Assembly: GCF_937616625.2 (NCBI RefSeq)
Contig: NC_065573.1
Span: forward strand, 19,855,001 to 19,919,000
Direction: 5' to 3'
Length of the DNA: 64,000 bases
DNA from: Mercurialis annua
Taxonomy: Eukaryota > Streptophyta > Magnoliopsida > Malpighiales > Euphorbiaceae
How positions within the stretch are numbered: the first letter of the stretch is position 1; each line of letters opens with the position of its first letter. A model generated the notes under the pieces. It was not told the DNA's origin, made no database searches, and was given only the letters and a program-made list of their open reading frames with translations. The translations under genes and the position numbers were made by a program. This document shows positions 24,926 through 36,503 of this stretch, piece after piece.

Positions 24926-25596
24926 ATTGTAATTTTTACGTTTCGCCCTTAGGCTTGTTTTGTACTCCTAATTTTATAATGATCTTTTTTCCTTTTTAAT
25001 GAAAAAAATATTATGAGTATTTTATTCTTGCAATTTATGTGCGAAATCCTTTTGTTATGTTTGTCTTGCCTTTTTTTTTATTTATTCCATTTTTGTTTTT
25101 GAGCGTTTCGCTTTTTGAGAGTTAATCTAAACTCTTCCTTTTATTAGAGTTAATCTAAACTCTATTTCTTTTAAGGTTAATCTAAACCTGGTTTTATTTT
25201 TGAAGTCTGTTTTAGACATTTGTTTTGATGGGGTATTTGACCTTTTTCTTGGAGCTTCGAGCTCTTTACTCCTTTGGGGTTTGTGTTTCCTCTTATTTAT
25301 TCATACAAAAAAATAAAGATAATTGTAACTTCCATCCGATATGTCCTAAAGTTCCTACTGGCAATGTGTTTTTTGTCGGTTCTTCCAAATTCTTCCTTTT
25401 TATTTTTCTGCTATTGAAGGTCAACTATGAATTCGTCATAACATTTCTCGATGATCATCTAATCCCCTCTCATCGTCACTAGCCCGTTTTCGATGGAGAT
25501 TTTCATAGCGAGAGCTCTGATGCTTGTGACTGCAGCTGAGTCGTGGAGAAATGGTCTTCCAAGATGGCGTTGTACATCAGGTCCATATCCACTATA

Positions 25597-27859
25597 TTAA
25601 ACAAAGGCATGATCTTTTTGTTTAATCCTTTTTTTGTACCAATTATAATGTCCAGAGTTACCGCACCGATTGGGTTGATGGATGGTCCTCCAAGTCCTAA
25701 CAGCGGGATCGGGACTCAACGTATTTTTACAGGCAATTCCTCCAAGGCTTTTGTAAGCCGCGTTTGTCATAAGGTTGACCACGCTTCCTTCATCAATGAG
25801 GATCATTTCCATGTTCCAATGTTTAATGATAGTTGTCACTACCAGTGCATCGTTATGGGGTGCCTTCACGTTCTCGTAATCTGAAAACATTAAAAATAAC
25901 TAGGGGATATAGGTTTCCCTTATATTCATTACTTCCTTCTTTTTGTTTTTTCCTGGTGGTTGAGCTGTTGGGGCCTCCACCTTTAATCATGTGGATCGTC
26001 CCTAAAATCTTGGATGGTCTCTCTTCGTCTTTCTCTTTTGCCTTATCATCTCAGTGTGTTTTCTCTCCCAGATCGCTGCTTTTTTCTTTTTTAGTGATGA
26101 ACCTTCTGAGCTCGCCTGAATCAATCATCATATCTATCTCCACATTGAGATCTCTACGTTTGTCGGTTTTGTGTCCATTTTTGTCGGGAATTTGCAGAAT
26201 TTCCTATTGTCTTTGATTTCAGCTTTCATCTTGGGTGGCCATGTTATATTTTTCACGTTTTCTTTTATCCACATCAAGACGTTGATCCTTCTCGTGTTGA
26301 GCGGTATGTAATTTCTTTCGTCGTCTCGGGGGTCATTCGTGGATTCATATCTTCCCTGTGGGGCGAAGCGCCTGTTCTCTTCAGACCGATGACGTCTTTC
26401 CTCTATTTCAGATCTTGGCTTATCTCTTGATCTCTCTTTCAATTCCTTGCTTTTTGCTTCCTTTTCTCTTATAGATATTTGCCCTTGATCTAGCTCGAAG
26501 TATTTTTGTGCTATTCCCATCAGGTTTATAAAAGTCGTGGGTTTGTTGACTAGCAACTTGTCCACCAACTTTCTAAATCGTGTTCCTCTCTTAGAGTTTC
26601 GGTGGTCATGTCGTTTAAGTTATCGATTTTCATGGCTTGCTTATTGAATTTTTCAATATAGCTCCTCAGCGTTTCTCCTTATTCTTGGATGCATGACCTC
26701 AAAATACTGGTTGTTGTTTTGGCTGGAATATCGGTGAGGTACCTGTTTACGAATTCATTTGACAGGGCTGCGAAGTTCTTGATTGACCTCGGCTTAAACT
26801 TGTTATACCACCTTTGAGTTGTTCCTGTCAAGGTGGTGGGGGAAAATCGACACATAATTGCGTTTGACACGCTTAGTAAACCCATAGTCTCCAAGAATCT
26901 CGAGCATAGTCTCTCGGGTCCCCTTCTCCATTGAATGTCGGCAAGATGGAAAGTTTCATATTATGTGGAATTGTTTTCTCCATGATTTTGGCTGACAAGG
27001 GCAAGCCTTTTAATCTTAAGTCGTCTATGTCCAGCTCTTCAGCTTTTAGCCTTTTCAGCGCTTTGGCTATTTGCTCCTCCACGTCTTCTTCGACTACGTA
27101 TGTGGATTTACTTTTTTGTGGGGACGCGAATGCCTCACCTTCATCCTCTTTATTTTTTTTTTCTTTGATTGTGCTTTTTGGTGGGTCTTTTTTGCTTCTT
27201 TTTCTTGCCTTTTGCTTTTTGTGGGAGCATCTTCTTCCTCCCTTTGTTCTCCTCTTTTCGAGTTTAGCCCGCTCTTAGTTTCATCTTGATTTTCACCGTC
27301 TTGGGAAGTGCTCCCTCGGTTTAGCTTATCTCCTTCGTTGTTCCTTCTCTTCTCTTTGTTTTTAAGGGTCTCGCGCCCATCCTCATTATTCCTTTCTGCT
27401 CCGTTGGTTCCTTCGGCGGTTCCTTGGTTGTTGGGATTTCTTCCTTCTGCTTCTACCCTTTGCCAATGTCGACTGGGCGGTACAACGAATTGGTTCCTTA
27501 GTAAATTCATGCTTTTCGACACGAGCACTTGTTGAATTTAGGGCTTCTGCAACCATTTTGTTCAGGTTGGCCTGAAACATTTCTAGCATCTTTTTTAACA
27601 TCTCGTGATAGGCTTCTGGGAATACCGCATTTGGAGTTGGCTCGCTAGTTCCGTCTATATTAGGGAAGACAATAGGATTGCTATCTCTATTTTGCTGCGT
27701 CTGATACAGGGGTGTTAAGTTCAATGGATTTAAGTGTGAACTTCCCCCAGTAGTGGTGTTTTCTCCGATGGTGTTGAAACCATTATTGCCGTTGACATTA
27801 GACGTTTTTGAGGTGTTTAAACCTTGTGGGGGTGTTTGATCCAAATTTTTTGGATCCAT
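25597..27859 (-). pseudogene. gag-protease remnant
   Basis: Starts MDPKNLDQTPPQGLNTSKTS at 27859. Pieces in different frames follow: a charged linker, LSILPTFNGEGDPRDYA (27000 region), the gag core FSPTTLTGTTQRWYNKFKP (26830 region), a basic part, and a protease-like piece with IDEGSVVNLM near 25790, where a D-x-GSS motif is expected. At least three frame changes break it. Gag would form the particle and the protease would cut it. Homology to the gag pre-protein seems to run a little past 25597, but no RT follows. Confidence 0.7.
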
Positions 27860-27981
27860 GGATTGCTTATTTTTCAGTTTTGATGTGTTAGAAGTTATTC
27901 CTTCAATGAGATTTGTATTGAGTACAAAAAAGCTCCTTCGATTTTGAAGTTTTCAAGACTTTTCCACAGATAGAGGCAATT

Positions 27982-28499
27982 GATGGAGTTTGCTTCTGAA
28001 TCTCTTATTAAACCTATTAGATGGTCAATCGGACGATGGTCGTCCGATTAACTCTCTGATGCTAAAGTCAGTTTAGGTTTCGAGTAGCGTTTTTGCATAT
28101 TGAATGTCATTATGTGTTTAGCCATACCTTACACTCCTTATATAGTAGTAGTTGAGAGAATACCTAGTAAAATCCAAATAGAAAAGTAATTCCTATTTAG
28201 TAGTTTGTGTTTGAATAGGAAAGAGATTCCTTATTCCATCAAAGTTTTATTCAAGAATATCTTACTAAATATGCTTATCTTTCTAGATAGGAGTTTGTCT
28301 CTGAATAGAAAAATAATTATGTATATTCCGTCTTCTAGATATTATTCTTTTTTCAAATAATTAGATCTGTAACGCGTTTTGACATAGATTTTATATATTG
28401 ACCGAATTCTGTAGGAGTCGGTCTTGCTAGGGATTCGGGCGAATCCTTCTTTAGCCTTCAGGCATGACGAGTCTCATGGACTCGAGTATTGATATCGTT
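27982..28499 (-). repeat. 5' LTR of the pol-less element, truncated
   Basis: Direct repeat of 21974-22500 with many substitutions and small indels, which points to an old insertion. It stops at GATATCGTT; about 100 bp of U3 present in the other LTR are absent. Confidence 0.7.
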
Positions 28500-28600
28500 A
28501 TGGTTATATCAGTTACTAGTTTTTTTTAATATTTCACTTAACACTATTTAAGGATAAATATTGTTATAGATAAGGGTAATATAGAAATAAAATAAACAAA

Positions 28601-28717
28601 AAAGTACATATTTTTATTATTTTAAAACAAATAAAATTGGCAGATAAAATTGTTAAAATAAATAAAAAGTACATATTTTTATTATTTTAAAACAGATAAA
28701 ATTGGCAAATAAATTAT
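28601..28717. repeat. 65-bp tandem duplication in AT-rich DNA
   Basis: A unit starting AAAGTACATATTTTTATTAT at 28601 recurs at 28666 with few changes; the second copy is incomplete. The surrounding 28500-29494 holds no recognisable gene. Confidence 0.65.
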
Positions 28718-29496
28718 TATTTTGAAGCATAAGGTCTACTAATTATATCTTTTGAATAATATTAAAAATTAATATATTGATTTTTTTTTTAAAATTGACT
28801 AAATCTAGTAATAATTTTAAATATATACTTTTTAATATTATTCTTTTATATTTAATTTTTTTTCACTTGGTATGCTTCCAGTTAAAAATGTATCAGAGAT
28901 GGATGAAAAATATTTCAACAATATAACTTTGAGGTATTTGACATATATATGTAAAATATTTTTCATCTGAAAAATACAAGTAAAAAAAAATTCATTTTTA
29001 GGTATAAATGAATTTTTTGAGTTTAAAGCATATTTTTAAAAATTAAAAAGATTTTTTTTATATAATTATATGACTTTCCTCATTTATTTTATCTTAATAT
29101 TTTATTTCTTGAAAAAAAAAATAAAAGAGAAAAATAAATAAACATTATTATTTAAATTTTATTATATAAGAAATAAAAAAAATTAGTTTATATTTAAAAT
29201 ATGCGTGATGACATCTTTTTTATTTTGTTTTATAAAATCATGGTCTATATAGTTAAAATGGTTAAATTTTCAATTATTTGATAATACATTTTAAATTTAG
29301 GGAACAAATAATTTTACTTGCACACTTTTTGCTTCAGATTTTAAAAAATGTTATTTTTAAGCGTTTAAAATATTAAGGTCTATTTAAAAAAACAATTTGA
29401 TAAGATTTGTGCTATGACCCATCTTTGTTCGGGTTATTTTTATAATCATTTTTTATTTTATTTTATTTTAATAAGATAACATAATTTAATTTAATA

Positions 29497-29776
29497 CTCC
29501 CTTCGTTCCAATAGACTTGTCCACTTTAAGAAAAAAATTTGTCGCAAAATTCTTGTCAATTTTCAAAAAGCAACAATTTTTAAACTCAACTTTCTATATT
29601 ATCCCTATTTAAAATCCACTAATGAATAAATTGAAATAAATTGCAAGTGAACTCTATATTAAATAAGAGTATGACAAGAATAGTAAGGAAAATTTTACAA
29701 AACCTATAAATAATAATTATTTTTCTTAAATTATGTGATAAAAGTAAAGTGAACAACTTTATTGAGACGGAGGAAG
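29497..29776. mobile_element. Stowaway-like MITE
   Basis: The ends CTCCCTTCGTTCC and GACGGAGGAAG are inverted copies of the CTCCCTCCGT Stowaway terminus, flanked by TA on both sides (29495-29496 and 29777-29778). It is 280 bp and non-coding. Stowaway elements depend on Tc1/mariner transposases. Confidence 0.75.
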
Positions 29777-30146
29777 TATTTTGTTGGTTATAGTATTCTT
29801 TATTTTAATAATAATTTATCAGTTGATATATAATTAATAAATAGCACTTATTTATTTATTTAGAGAATGTTTGGTTCGATTTTTTTAACTTTTACTTTTT
29901 AAATAGCTCCACTTAAATATTTAGTAAAAAAAATTTGATAAGTTGTTGGTAGTTTTTAGAGCCTCATGGCAATAATGACCAAATGAGGCTATTATTGTCA
30001 TCAAGTAATTTTTCTAAACCATACAATTTAATCATATTTTGTTAATTTTTTTGATAGAAAATTTAAGTCTTCAGTTGTTCTTGAAAAAATTATTGAATTT
30101 AAAATTAAAAGAAAAAGCGCTTTGTCATAAGAAATGAAAAGATTAA

Positions 30147-30523
30147 GGCACCGTTTCGATTGATGGATTCTAAACGATGGATTCTAAACAATCCATGGAT
30201 TTGGACAAAATCTATCGTTTGCCTAGAAAAAAAATTAATAGAATCCATGGATTTACAAATTCCCTCATTATCTACAATCCATCATTTTTGAGGGTTTTGA
30301 TTTCCCACCTACTAGGTGGAAAAGTCCAAATCACCATTTTTTATAGATGATGGATTGTTATACTATTTATTATTTTCCATAAATAATATTAAAAATCCAT
30401 TGATTTTATATTCAATCCAAACAATGGAATTTTAAAATCTATGGATTTAAATTCCATTGATTTAAAATCCATCGATTTTGCTAAAATCCATGGATTTTAA
30501 AAACCCTCAATTCAAACGGTGCC
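30147..30523. mobile_element. Tourist-like MITE
   Basis: 377 bp with inverted ends GGCACCGTTT and AAACGGTGCC, flanked by TAA on both sides (30144-30146 and 30524-30526), as for PIF/Harbinger-type elements. The inside is rich in ATCCATGGATTT words in both orientations. No ORF. Confidence 0.7.
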
Positions 30524-30578
30524 TAAGAGTTTTGTGGGTTTTCCACATTTTTTAGGAGAACTCAATTTATTAAATTCA

Positions 30579-30948
30579 GGATTAATTTCATATAAAATCA
30601 CAACATTTATACGTTTTTATCATTTTAATCACGTCTTTTAAAAAGTGTCAAATAAAATCACCACCTTTCATTTTTTGCAAATCTATCATTAATGAGTAAA
30701 ATTCGATATCTTTTTCCTCACAATAAATATTTTAATCTAATTAATGCCCTATTAACACACAAAATACCTTTCTCTTACTCTTTTCTTGTCCATTCCGGCT
30801 GTTGAGTCAAAAAAGAAATACCGAATTTTCACATTCATGATAGATTTGCCAAAAAAAATAAAAGCTGATGATTTTATTTGACATTTTTTAAAAGACGTGA
30901 TTAAAATGAAAAAACGTGTAAAGGTGATGATTTTATTGGCATTAACTC
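30579..30948. mobile_element. Diverged Mutator-type MITE
   Basis: The inverted ends resemble those of the 309-bp elements at 32724 and 62427 (ATTTTAATCACG and CGTGTAAAG words in the same order). Flanking 9-mers TTAAATTCA and TTGAATTTA agree at seven of nine positions, suggesting an old 9-bp duplication. Length is 370 bp. Confidence 0.55.
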
Positions 30949-31539
30949 TTGAATTTATAACCTTAGTTTTTCTCATATAGGTTTGAATCTCAAGGAATAC
31001 ACAGTTTTGTGAATAGGTTAGGAGTTACATCCTTCCATATTTATCACACGGCCGCGCAATCCGGCCAGCCTAGTCTGGGTCAGTTCAGCTAGCACTTTAT
31101 TTTTTTCATACAAAAGTATTATTATTTTAATTTAATTCTTTTGTAACTATTTTAGCTCTCTGATTTTACCTCCCCACATTTTTGACTGTTGATGTTTTCT
31201 TTCATTAATCAGAAAACGTTTTTCTGTATTAATTATTTTCTCAATAAGTCTTTTTTCCTGACATATAAAGATTGGCTTCATCTTCATTTGCAAAAACACA
31301 GAAATACAGAGAAATACAAAAAGTGTTTATCACAGTGCAGTGGAATCAGTAATTTTTGGCTGTTTTATCCTTGGGACACCGTGGTTGGTAGTCAGCTTTA
31401 TACCACCAAACTGTGATGTGAAACGTCTAAAAGACAGCGACCTAGTCCGCGACTCAGCCTCATCGTGTTCGGTTCTTTTACAGCAATTGTATTAACAATT
31501 GTTTGAAGTAAAATTTTAATTTTTTCAATACGAAATTTG

Positions 31540-31720
31540 ACTCACTCAAAGTTTTAAGTGAGTTGGTAAGGCGTTCTTTTGATTTAAGTGAGGTTGCAGG
31601 TTTATACCTTATTCATGTATGCAGCCGTTTAAACTTGTGGTTAGAATTTGTCTTCCGTATGATATCTACACGGATGAAGTGGGATTAGTCTGAACATGCA
31701 ATCTTTAAATGTGTTGTTTT
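31540..31720 (+). mobile_element. tRNA-derived SINE-like element
   Basis: A box-A-like sequence TAAGTGAGTTGGTAAGGCG (from 31555) and a box-B-like AGGTTGCAGGTTTATACC (31591-31608) stand 20-odd bases apart, as in the internal pol III promoter of plant SINEs. The downstream GGGATTAGTCTGAACATG resembles the body of Au-type SINEs. A-rich sequence follows near 31765. Ends and target duplication were not fixed. Confidence 0.55.
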
Positions 31721-31759
31721 ATAGTTAAAATCAGTTCAAAAAATCTCATCAATCTTATA

Positions 31760-32714
31760 ACAAAAAAATAAAATAAAGAGCAACATGAAATAAAATCATA
31801 ATCTTAATAGAAGGATACTGCTACAATCGCTAATGGATGAAATAAGTTTTCTTTTGATTTCCATTTATAATTGATAATAATAAAATAAAAAAATACCGAC
31901 AAATAAATTCTAACATTTCACTTTTTTGTTGATTTAAGTCTAATATTTGAAATAAAACAAATTCTAATTTTTTTAATTTTTGTATTTTATAGTCTCATCC
32001 CGAATTTCCACCATTTGTCATCTTTTTAGATTACATATTGAAAAAATGCAAAAATTTGAAATTTTATTTATAAAATTTTAAAATGTTGAAATTTAATATG
32101 GCAGTAATATAGTTGCCACATATGCAAACAATTTCCGGAAAACGGTTTAGACTACAAAATATATAAATCATAAAAGTTAAAATTCTATTTTAAACTTCAG
32201 CTTTAAATTACTAATAAAGTGAAACAATACCCTTAAAACAAATTATGCGATGTTAATAAGGTTGTTTTAAATGTCATAATCTCAATTATATCTTCTTCAA
32301 ATGATGAGTATTTGATTTTGTAACTTGTTTATTCAACTAATGAAGCTTAATTAAGGATGGGACCAAATCCTCTATCAAACATAATGCTTGCCATTATTCT
32401 CATCAAGTAATTGCGACCCACTAGCCTTTTGAATTTGTAGTTCCTTTTTTTAATTATAAAAAATTCGATTTTAAATTTTAAGATCATATATAGTATTTTA
32501 TTATCATTAAATTATATGTACGGTGGACATAATTTTATTTTTTTATAGCATTCTAAAAGAATTATGCTTTTGCTTATTGATCATACATTTCTTTTACTAA
32601 TTTAAAGTAATTATCTCTTATTTTCACATGTCAAACACACTACATTAATTTTAAAATCAAAAAATTAAAATGCGTTTTGCATCAAAAAATTTTGAAAAAA
32701 CAAATCTATTATTA
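31760..32714. other. AT-rich DNA without recognised features
   Basis: No conserved reading frame or structured repeat was recognised. Confidence 0.4.
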
Positions 32715-32723
32715 TATATTATT

Positions 32724-33032
32724 GGGTTAATGTCAAAAAAAATCACGAACTTTACACGTTTTCTCATTTTAATCACGCAGTTTAAATTTTCTTATTTTCA
32801 TGCACGAACTACCACTTTTTCCCAAATTCATGCATGGCGCTGAGGTGGCACTCATTTATTGGCGTAAAATGACCTCCACTTCAGCGAATTACACCAATGG
32901 AGTCGTGACACCTCAGCACCGTGCATGAATTTGAGAAAAAGAGGTAGTTCGTGCATGAAAATGAGAAAATTTAAACTACATGATTAAAATGAAAAAACGT
33001 GTAAAGTTGGTGAATTTTTATGACATTAACCC
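32724..33032. mobile_element. 309-bp Mutator-type MITE, copy 1
   Basis: Inverted ends start GGGTTAATGTC and pair over about 110 bp. Perfect 9-bp duplication TATATTATT at 32715-32723 and 33033-33041. The copy at 62427 has exactly the same length. No ORF. Confidence 0.85.
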
Positions 33033-33041
33033 TATATTATT

Positions 33042-33757
33042 CCACAATATATTTTACCAAAATTCATATAAACAAAAAATTGTGAGAATTCATAGATTAT
33101 GAAAAATTATCATACTCTAAAATTTTTCATTTTAAATTTCACCTTATAAATAAAAAAAAGTTGAAATCCATTATTTTTATAAGTAATTATTAATTAAATT
33201 ATTTCAAATGTATCTTTATAAATTTTTAAAATCTATATTCAATCCAAATGGTATTAATATAATTTATAAATCTATATATTTTATATTTTGTGAATTTAAA
33301 GTGTGTAAATTTAATAAATCAATAAATGATAATTATTTTACGAAAGATAACATTTTTTTTTGTTATAAATAATATGAATAAATATAAAACAAGTAATAAT
33401 TTTAAAAATAACTTTCACATTGTTTTTTTTAAATCACCTAGTAAGCAATTTGGTTGTGACCCTTAACCCACATACGCATATCTTACAGATTTACCATTCA
33501 ATAATTGTTTTTGGATAACAATTATTTTCACTGAATAAAAAAATCAAAAGAAAACACAATTGTTAATCCAGGGCAGGGCCACGAGGTGTACTGCACTATT
33601 TATGAACACATAACCTCTGATCAATGTTTTCTCACAATCATCCAAAATCAAAATCAAAATATTATTATATTTCATAAATCACAGCCATTTTTTATAGAAA
33701 AATCAACAAACTGTAGATTTCGAATTTCAAAATTCGTTTTGTATGTATCTTCATGTC
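33042..33757. other. AT-rich DNA left of the MULE
   Basis: No recognisable gene or repeat. It ends with the 9-bp target site CCAGTCACA of the MULE. Confidence 0.4.
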
Positions 33758-33766
33758 CCAGTCACA

Positions 33767-33926
33767 GGGTTTTTGATATTTGGGTGCCTCAAAGGCACCC
33801 AAAAATCCAATATAGTGCCTCTTCTGGAATTAATTCCAGAAGAGTGCCTGGGACCACGTGGTCCGCATTCTAGGAATGCGGACCATGTGGTGGTCCGCAT
33901 TCCTAGAATGCGGACCACATTAATCA
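33767..33926. repeat. MULE left terminal inverted repeat
   Basis: 160 bp starting GGGTTTTTGATATTTGGGTG, matching the complement of 39436-39595 with one difference in the GGACCAYGTGG segment. It is itself made of palindromes: 33781-33801, 33821-33842, 33851-33864 (contains the G-box CACGTG), 33860-33884 and 33892-33916. Confidence 0.92.
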
Positions 33927-34073
33927 CCTGATTAATATATAATCAGGTGATTAATGCATGTTCCGCATTCTAGGAATGCGGAACATGCTTCCCCAATGAT
34001 TGGGGAGACAGTTTTGTCTCCCCAATCATTGGGGCAGCAATGATTGGGCACTAAAATGCCCAATCATTGCTGC
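33927..34073. repeat. MULE left subterminal palindrome chain
   Basis: Inside the left TIR the palindromes continue: 33922-33952 (AATCACCTGATT arm), 33956-33988 (TTCCGCATTCTAGGAATGCG core), 33991-34034 (CCCCAATGATTGGGG pair) and 34034-34073 (GCAGCAATGATTGGGCA arm). They have no counterpart at the right end apart from the shared CCGCATTC module. 34074-34398 is AT-rich non-coding DNA downstream of the PMD gene. Confidence 0.85.
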
Positions 34074-34398
34074 TTATTAAATTTTTTTTAAAAAAAAATT
34101 GTTTAAATAATTATAAAATAAAAATTAATATAAAATAATTTTATTTTATTTAACTAATGATTTTAACAGACGACATTGACTAATGATTTTAACAGACGAT
34201 ACTGAATTTAACAAACGCTTAGAAATAAACGACAAAATTTAACAGACGATATAAATATTTATTTTATTTAACTAATGATTATAACAGACACTGATAACAA
34301 AATAACAATTACAACACACGAATATAATATACATAATATAGTAAACATACAACATATACTAAAATACAAAAATCGATAAATAAAGAAAAATATGAAAT

Positions 34399-36326
34399 CT
34401 AATCCTCATATCTACGAGTCCTCGGTCTCTGTACCCTCAAACCGTGAGTCTCTCGTCGGTGCCGCGAGCTGTCTGTGATCGAGTGAAACTGTCTGGGTAC
34501 CGGAGGGCTCTCGCCGCTGTCGGATGCGTCCTCGTCCTGAGCTGAATGCTGAACGTCTGCTGCTGGTGGTGCAGTACCGGTCTCCTCCTGTGTGGGCGGT
34601 AGAAGTCTAAAAGATGGAGGTGTGAGATCCGGTCGTGATAAAAGCTCCTCGTACGCCTCTGAACCGATCTCCGGACCGAATAACCATGACTCTGATAGTG
34701 TAAAATGTAGCTGTGATGGATCCTGGGCCTGGTGAGAAGAAGATGGCCGCGAATGTGACGTCGACGGCTGATCATCCGAAGGCATCGTGGGACGGTAACA
34801 CTGATCGAAAGACGTGAACGGCTGAGCATCTGTATATGGCGCTGGACGGTAATACTGATCTGATGCAGCAAACGGCGGTGGTGTGGTCTGCTGAAACGGA
34901 GACGCCGGTGGTGTGGCCTGCCGGAACTGAGACGCCGTCGGTGTGGCCTGCTGGAACTGAGACGCCGGTGGTGTGCCCAGAGAAGTGGTATATGCTGTCT
35001 GTCCGTACGACGGCTCAAAAAACGGCATCGACGAAGGCGGGACCTGATACGATGATACCTGGGGTCCCTGAAATACAAAGTTAAAAACGCAACATTTAAA
35101 ATATATATTTAACTACGAGTTAAAAAGCAATAAATTAAATTATAAGTAACGTTCTGACAAATTTAGTTAACATTTGTCAGAACGTTACTTAAATTAAAAA
35201 AAAAAATTAAAACTTACATCGTCGTAACGCAGCCCGTCCAATAACAGTCTGAAGTGAGAAACTGAGTGTCTGGGAACTCGTGCTGTCCCCCGCTCCCGCT
35301 GTCTGGGCCCCCCCCATCTGCACAAATTATTAAATTATATTTTAAGCGTACTGAAAAACGTAAAATTAAGATAACTTCATACGAAAATTGTACCTGTCAC
35401 CCAAAGGCAATCCCCCCGTGACGGTAAAGTCGGCCAAACGGGGTCGCAATGGCCTAAGTCGCTCGTAAGCCCAGAGCTGTAGAATCCACACGGCGCCCCC
35501 GATGTTCTGTCTGTCCGCCGAAGCAGAGGCGCAGAGGCATAGCTCGTGGTACAAATACGCCAGAACAGCCGATCCCCAGCTAATATCGCGCAAGTGGCCT
35601 AAATCCGCCAGATGCGGAAGAATCCTCACGCCCACGTGGCCACTGTTCAAGTCCGGAAAGCACAGACCCTGTAAAGCAGCCCAAAGGTAGCCTCGAACCG
35701 CCTGGTCGACCTGATCCTCTGTAGCACCCGCAGGCAAAACCGTCCAACCTCCAAACTGGGCGGACAACCAAGCACCACTGACCCACGAGGACCCCGGTTT
35801 ACGGGGACGGCTGACCTCTAACTGCCTCCCTAAAAGCGGAACAGACACCGTGTTCCAATCCCGTATACGAGGTCCGGTAACGGGCGTCCCATCCACTGGG
35901 AGCCCTGTCAGGATGGCCACGTCCTGCAGCGTGATAGTACACTCGCCCTCTGGAAACCAAAACGTGTGTGTCTCTGGTCTCCACCTCTCCACAAGAGCTG
36001 TGATAAGGCACAAGTCAACTGGAAACTGGCGCATCGCTAGAAAACCAGACATGCCAGTCTGAATAATCCCATTCCTGATGCGAGAATCTAGCTCGTGAAA
36101 TGGAGTAAGTCTGGCGCTCGAACGTGACCCTAAGGAAGACTCGTCGCCCTGAAAATATAAAAATTATATAAAAATTAGGACACTAAAAATTATAACCAAA
36201 TTAGGACAATAAAAAACAAGATTTTACCTGGTTATCCCAAATAACCGAGGATCTGTGATCGTCCTGCATTGTCAGAACGTCTGGCACCAACGGCCCAGGA
36301 GTGTAGTAGTCCCGACGTTCAGCCAT
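34399..36326 (-). CDS. PMD protein carried by the MULE
   Basis: Four exons: 36326-36228, 36148-35394, 35317-35218 and 35067-34399, with GT-AG introns and matching phases, encode 540 residues starting MAERRDYYTPGPLVPDVLTM. Residues about 60-290 form a plant mobile domain close to the MAIN/MAIL1 type (HTFWFPEGECTITLQDVAIL, then GLPVDGTPVTG; WSAVLAYLYHELC-like core). The C-terminus is Pro/Gln/Ser-rich with short repeats around ASQFQQATP and an Asp/Glu/Ser patch. Cellular MAIN/MAIL1 proteins are nuclear and help silence transposons and regulate transcription; a role for the MULE copy is unknown. It lies 178 bp downstream of the transposase stop, on the same strand. The intact frame suggests it is maintained or young. 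Confidence 0.85.
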
Positions 36327-36503
36327 AGCTGAAATAAAAAATACATACAACACTTATTAAAAATTACAACAAACATTCATAAGAATAATACATTAGTGAA
36401 TGATATTCGCAAGAATTACTAAAAGGAGATTCAAAAGAATAATACATTCATAAAGTAACATTCATTAAAACAATAACAATCATCACAAATACAATAACAG
36501 TCA

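Larger units (their letters stand above)
21974..28499 (-). mobile_element. Non-autonomous, decayed LTR retrotransposon (gag, protease, antisense ORF)
   Basis: Direct repeats 21974-22500 and 27982-28499 are similar along their length and are its LTRs. Gag and protease remnants lie on the minus strand next to the right LTR, so the element reads leftwards. There is no RT, RNase H or integrase frame between the protease remnant (about 25600) and the 3' LTR. In their place a plus-strand ORF set runs at 23097-24925, antisense to gag. The layout copies that of a Tat-type element with pol removed. The right LTR stops at 28499 and lacks about 100 bp present in the left one, so the left-hand LTR is the more complete. 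Confidence 0.75.

Noticed and set aside
31060..31440. Possible small nuclear RNA or tRNA
   Set aside because: GC-richer with short pairings, but no snRNA promoter (USE plus TATA) and no cloverleaf could be drawn.
34437..35078. 213-codon Arg-rich minus-strand ORF
   Set aside because: Alternative frame over PMD exon 4; exon phases select the frame ending at 34399.
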